Source: Utricularia gibba (taxonomy: Eukaryota; Streptophyta; Magnoliopsida; Lamiales; Lentibulariaceae). Taken from it: a stretch of DNA of 64,000 bases. This document shows positions 60,870-64,000 of this stretch, in pieces. Within the stretch, counting starts at the first letter, position 1. Each line of letters begins with the position of its first letter. The notes under the pieces were generated by a model. It was not told the DNA's origin. It made no database searches and saw only the letters and a program-made list of their open reading frames with translations. The position numbers and the translations under genes are program-made. Location of the stretch: NCBI GenBank assembly GCA_002189035.1, contig CM007989.1, positions 2,418,001 through 2,482,000 of the forward strand, given 5' to 3'.

Positions 60870-61859
60870 TCACTTCCAGAGCTCCTCCATCGGAATCCCA
60901 CGCTCCTCCGCGACTTGCTCGAATTGCCTCATTTTCTGCACCGCAATAACCGTCGCCCTCGCGTTGTTCAGAGCATTGTTGCTACCGAGCTGCTTCCCCA
61001 GAGCATTCTCCACTCCGGCCATTTCCAGAACTATTCGTACAGCCCCTCCGGCAATCACTCCGGTACCGGGGGCAGCTGGTCGGAGCATCACCTTCGCGGC
61101 GCCGTAGTCCGCCTCCGATCTGCTCCAGGCCAGTGCAAAATGAATACTGTATCCTACGGTATAAAACTTATAATGGCGCTTCTAATTCGCTTATATTAAT
61201 GGTACTCACCGATGAGGAAAGGTCTTGTATTTGGTCATCGGCACGGAGATGATGTTTCTGCGGGCATTGACGGCCGATTTTTGCACGGCGGAGACGACTT
61301 CTTTCGCTTTACCAACACCAACTCCGACATTCCCCTGCCTATCGCCAACGACCACAATTGCCCTAAAATGAAGCTGTTTCCCTCCTTTGACAACCTTGGT
61401 AACCCTCCTCACCTGAACGACTCTCTCATCAAAACCATCCTTCACCTTCTCCTTCTTCGCCGTTCCCAAACCAGAAGATTTCTTAATCTTCGAATTCATC
61501 ACATACACGTCGTTTCCCAGGAAACTCTCGCCACTATATGCAGGACCGTACAGTTCCTCATACGCCAGAGCGATTTCATCCTCCGTTTCCACCGGGCCAT
61601 CATCGATCGACGGAGTCCGTACATATATTTCCGGCGATTCTTCGGAATCTACGCCCTCGACTTGGTCTGGGGCATCGATCCCAGAGCCAGATCTCGGCGG
61701 AGGCAATTTCTGAGGTCGCGCGGTGTGTACGACCAGGGGAAACTTTGATGCCGTAATGGAAATACCGCAAGGCGAGAATAAAGGTGAACTCCGGCGGCGA
61801 TTGTCGACTGAGAGAGCCGATAGGGCGGCCGTGAGGAAACCAGCGGCGGTGGCAGCCAT
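60870..61859 (-). CDS. RPS5: Plastid ribosomal protein uS5c (S5)
   Basis: Exons 61210-61859 and 60870-61119 join in phase 2 to 299 residues. uS5 sits near the mRNA entry and decoding region of the small subunit and affects translational accuracy. The first 90 or so residues are transit peptide and an acidic plastid-specific extension ([20 protein letters not shown]). The S5 N-terminal domain follows ([40 protein letters not shown]) and the C-terminal domain ([34 protein letters not shown]). The 90-base intron is GT-AG. Both domains are complete and intact. This is the nuclear-encoded plastid form. Confidence 0.95.
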
Positions 61860-62797
61860 AGGAAGTCGACGACGGAAGCGATAAGAATGAGAGAGACTCG
61901 ATGGATCTCCGGTATATGGACCTTATTTTGGGCCTTATATCCATATTGGGCCCATCATATTTACCTTATTGGGCTGCCCTTTCAATTGGACCCAGACAGA
62001 CACAGTGACTCCGTGTGTCATGATAAACATTTTGTTCCATTGCACGGTATGTTAAGTTTGTTTATGATGGAAAAATTGATCAATATAAATAATACCTCAG
62101 CGTGAAAAATGCAATAAATAAAAAATAATAATAACTATCATTTATGATATTATATTTTTAGTCATAAATATGTCAATCGAAATAACAATATTTTAAATCA
62201 TAAACTATTTATATAAACGATTTATAATTTAATTATAAATCAAAGTATGATTGAACTACTAGTTTTTTTAAAATAAATCTCTAAAAAAATATTAAATTAT
62301 GATTAAATATTAATGTAAAAAGATTTAAAGATTTGAATTTAATTAATTGTTATTATTTATGATTCAAAACGATTTAATCTTATTTTAATGATTACTTTTT
62401 TACTTCCTATGAAATAAAATGTTCGCAATGTCCAAACAAGATAATATTGTGTATGTTTCTTGGTTTTATTCCTGATTTTACTCACAAAATCGGGAGAGAT
62501 GATGTGCATTTTGACAAGGAATTCTAAGAACGTTTTGAGTGGTAAAAATTCATTAATTTTTCATATAAAATAAGAAAAAGCAGATTTTGTCTGGTTTCTT
62601 ACTTTTTGCGTGTTCTCCGATGATTTTCAGCTGATCATCGTAATCCCAACTCCACAATCTGGATTCTCTGCGTATATCCACTCTTGATTTTCTTTCAAGT
62701 TATCACAAAATGCGTTTAAAGCTTACAGACTCAATTCTCTTTTTTCTTCATTTTCTCGGCTATAAATAAGGTGATGAATTCTTCAGAGAAAGTGGCC
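61860..62797. other. Divergent region between uS5c and the Dof gene
   Basis: The first 200 bases hold the uS5c promoter. 62100-62560 is AT-rich. The end holds the Dof promoter. No gene is seen. Confidence 0.5.
62761..62766 (+). promoter_or_regulatory. Possible TATA box of the Dof gene
   Basis: CTATAAATAAGG lies 7 bases before the ATG at 62774 and 31 bases before the ATG at 62798. If functional, transcription would start near or past the first ATG, favouring the second. Confidence 0.4.
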
Positions 62798-63505
62798 ATG
62801 GATTCAGGGAAAGGTGTTGGGTCCTTTACGACGGCGGAGAGGAATCGGCCGGTTAGGTCGTCACCTGGGAATTTCCGGGAGGATCGCTTGAACTGCCAGC
62901 CGCCGCTGCCGCAAAGTTGCCCGAGGTGTAATTCAGGGGACACTAAATTTTGTTACTACAACAATTACAGCCTCGCCCAGCCGCGCTACTACTGCAAGGC
63001 TTGCCGGCGGTACTGGACTCACGGAGGAAGTCTACGGAACGTCCCGATCGGCGGGGGGAGTAGGAAGAACAAGCGAGGGAAACCTACCGCCGAATGTGAG
63101 GTTCCGCCGACTTCGTCGCAGAGTCTGATGGGGTTGCTACCTGGGGTGCCGTCGATAAGGCGGTTGCCTGCGGCGGTGCCCCCGGTCGGGAACTCTTTCT
63201 TCGCCGGTGGAACGCACATGTCGTTCCCCGCCGTGCCCTCGTTAATGAACCAATCGGTGAAGCTTCTGTACGGCCAGAATATGGGCTTTTTGCAGAGCAC
63301 GAACCTCTGTTTTCGAAATACACCGGCAACGCAGTTTCAAACTCCGGCACCGGATCAGTATACCCCATGGGCACACGAAGGGTATATGGCCTCCGCCGGA
63401 GCCGCCGCTTCGGCAGGTTGCAATTCCGACGCCGGTGGGAATCATGCAAGCTCTTCGTTCATTGCAAATCAGTGGCCTGATTGCGATCATGGGTTCAATC
63501 CTTGA
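62774..63505 (+). CDS. Dof zinc-finger transcription factor
   Basis: A single exon encodes 243 residues from 62774, or 235 from the ATG at 62798 ([10 protein letters not shown]). Dof factors are plant-only C2C2 proteins that bind AAAG cores. The Dof domain is complete: [20 protein letters not shown], then [20 protein letters not shown], then [15 protein letters not shown], with four zinc-ligand cysteines. The rest is Pro/Ser/Ala/Gly-rich with a C-terminal end DCDHGFNP. The second ATG is a real alternative because a TATA-like sequence lies just before the first. The particular Dof subfamily is not identified. Confidence 0.93.
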   Translation: MNSSEKVAMDSGKGVGSFTTAERNRPVRSSPGNFREDRLNCQPPLPQSCPRCNSGDTKFCYYNNYSLAQPRYYCKACRRYWTHGGSLRNVPIGGGSRKNKRGKPTAECEVPPTSSQSLMGLLPGVPSIRRLPAAVPPVGNSFFAGGTHMSFPAVPSLMNQSVKLLYGQNMGFLQSTNLCFRNTPATQFQTPAPDQYTPWAHEGYMASAGAAASAGCNSDAGGNHASSSFIANQWPDCDHGFNP

Positions 63506-64000
63506 TAATATTTTTCATTTTATTTTCCCTATTTCCGTTTATTTTAATTTAGGGTTTTTTTCCCCTTTGCTGCTTAATAAATTGTAGATGCTACATTAGT
63601 ATATAATTACTTTATTTTCCATATTGTATTTTAAGTATTAAATTTTGGATATTTTATTATCAAAAATATATTGTGTACGGAAATCATAAGAAATGGCTTC
63701 GTTAATTATCTCAAGTCAGGAGATTAACTACAAATTATTATGAATTAAAAGAAATTTAGTAAATAATTATGGAAAAGCATCATTCCGTTTTATGGTGCAG
63801 AGTGCAAACGCGAAGCGCTGGGAATGCCGGAAGGATTGGATAGGGTTATGGGATCCAAGAAAACTGCATCCCTTCTTTATTGTGTTGCTTTTGTGAGAAT
63901 AAGAAAATGCATCCAATCCAATGCAGCCATTCGTTGATCGTCCATTGTTCGTTTGAGTTTCCCAATACGGGTGTTCATGGCGGCTGTTGCATCCATCGCC
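63506..64000. other. Dof 3' region and possible start of a further gene
   Basis: AT-rich to 63780. At 63977 an ATG opens MAAVASIA, reading off the window end. Its Ala-rich start and the preceding leader-like composition suggest the first codons of an organelle-targeted protein, but only eight codons are present. Confidence 0.3.

Noticed and set aside
61212-61748. 178-codon plus-strand ORF
   Set aside because: Antisense to uS5c exon 1, which is clearly the real gene.

Overview
The window is nuclear DNA of a flowering plant, most likely a eudicot. Genes carry short canonical introns and are separated by AT-rich spacers. The products are plant-specific families: PLS-class PPR, CDPK, Dof, CC-type glutaredoxin, RETICULATA-related, chloroplast triose-phosphate translocator and plastid ribosomal protein S5. 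I see no tRNA, rRNA, CRISPR array or viral genome. Exon models were built by hand from splice signals, phase continuity and recalled family conservation; no alignment was run.

Layout. 1-8 kb: PPR protein (-), a Tourist-like MITE, calcium-dependent protein kinase (+). 8-14 kb: a small Ser/Arg-rich protein, arogenate dehydratase (+), inositol/galactose phosphatase VTC4-type (+). 14.8-18.1 kb: a tandem array of three very small Pro/Lys-rich proteins (-), each ending in a Cys-containing tail. 18-23 kb: OB-fold protein (+), NFD6-like protein (-), triose-phosphate translocator (-). 24-28 kb: CC-type glutaredoxin (-), bHLH30-like factor (-). 29-32 kb: a receptor kinase joining a PSKR1-type ectodomain to an LRR-XII-type non-RD kinase (-). 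36-40 kb: AUGMIN subunit 8 (+), atypical bHLH (-). 43-50 kb: pseudouridine synthase 6 (-), RLCK-VII pseudokinase (-), TOM1-type membrane protein (+). 51-55 kb: RETICULATA-related protein (-) and a ClpB-derived protein without AAA+ modules (-). 55-60 kb: JMJ24-type JmjC protein with lost iron ligands (-). 61-64 kb: plastid uS5 (-), Dof factor (+).

Most genes are independent housekeeping or regulatory loci. Plastid functions recur (arogenate dehydratase, translocator, uS5, PUS6, RETICULATA-related, ClpB-like), but nothing suggests a biosynthetic cluster. The strongest candidates for something new are the chimeric PSK-receptor-like kinase, the AAA-less ClpB derivative and the small tandem CaaX-like gene family. 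A separate pattern is that three or four genes are each broken by exactly one missing base in a homopolymer. That looks more like base-calling error than gene death and should be settled before any of them is called a pseudogene.
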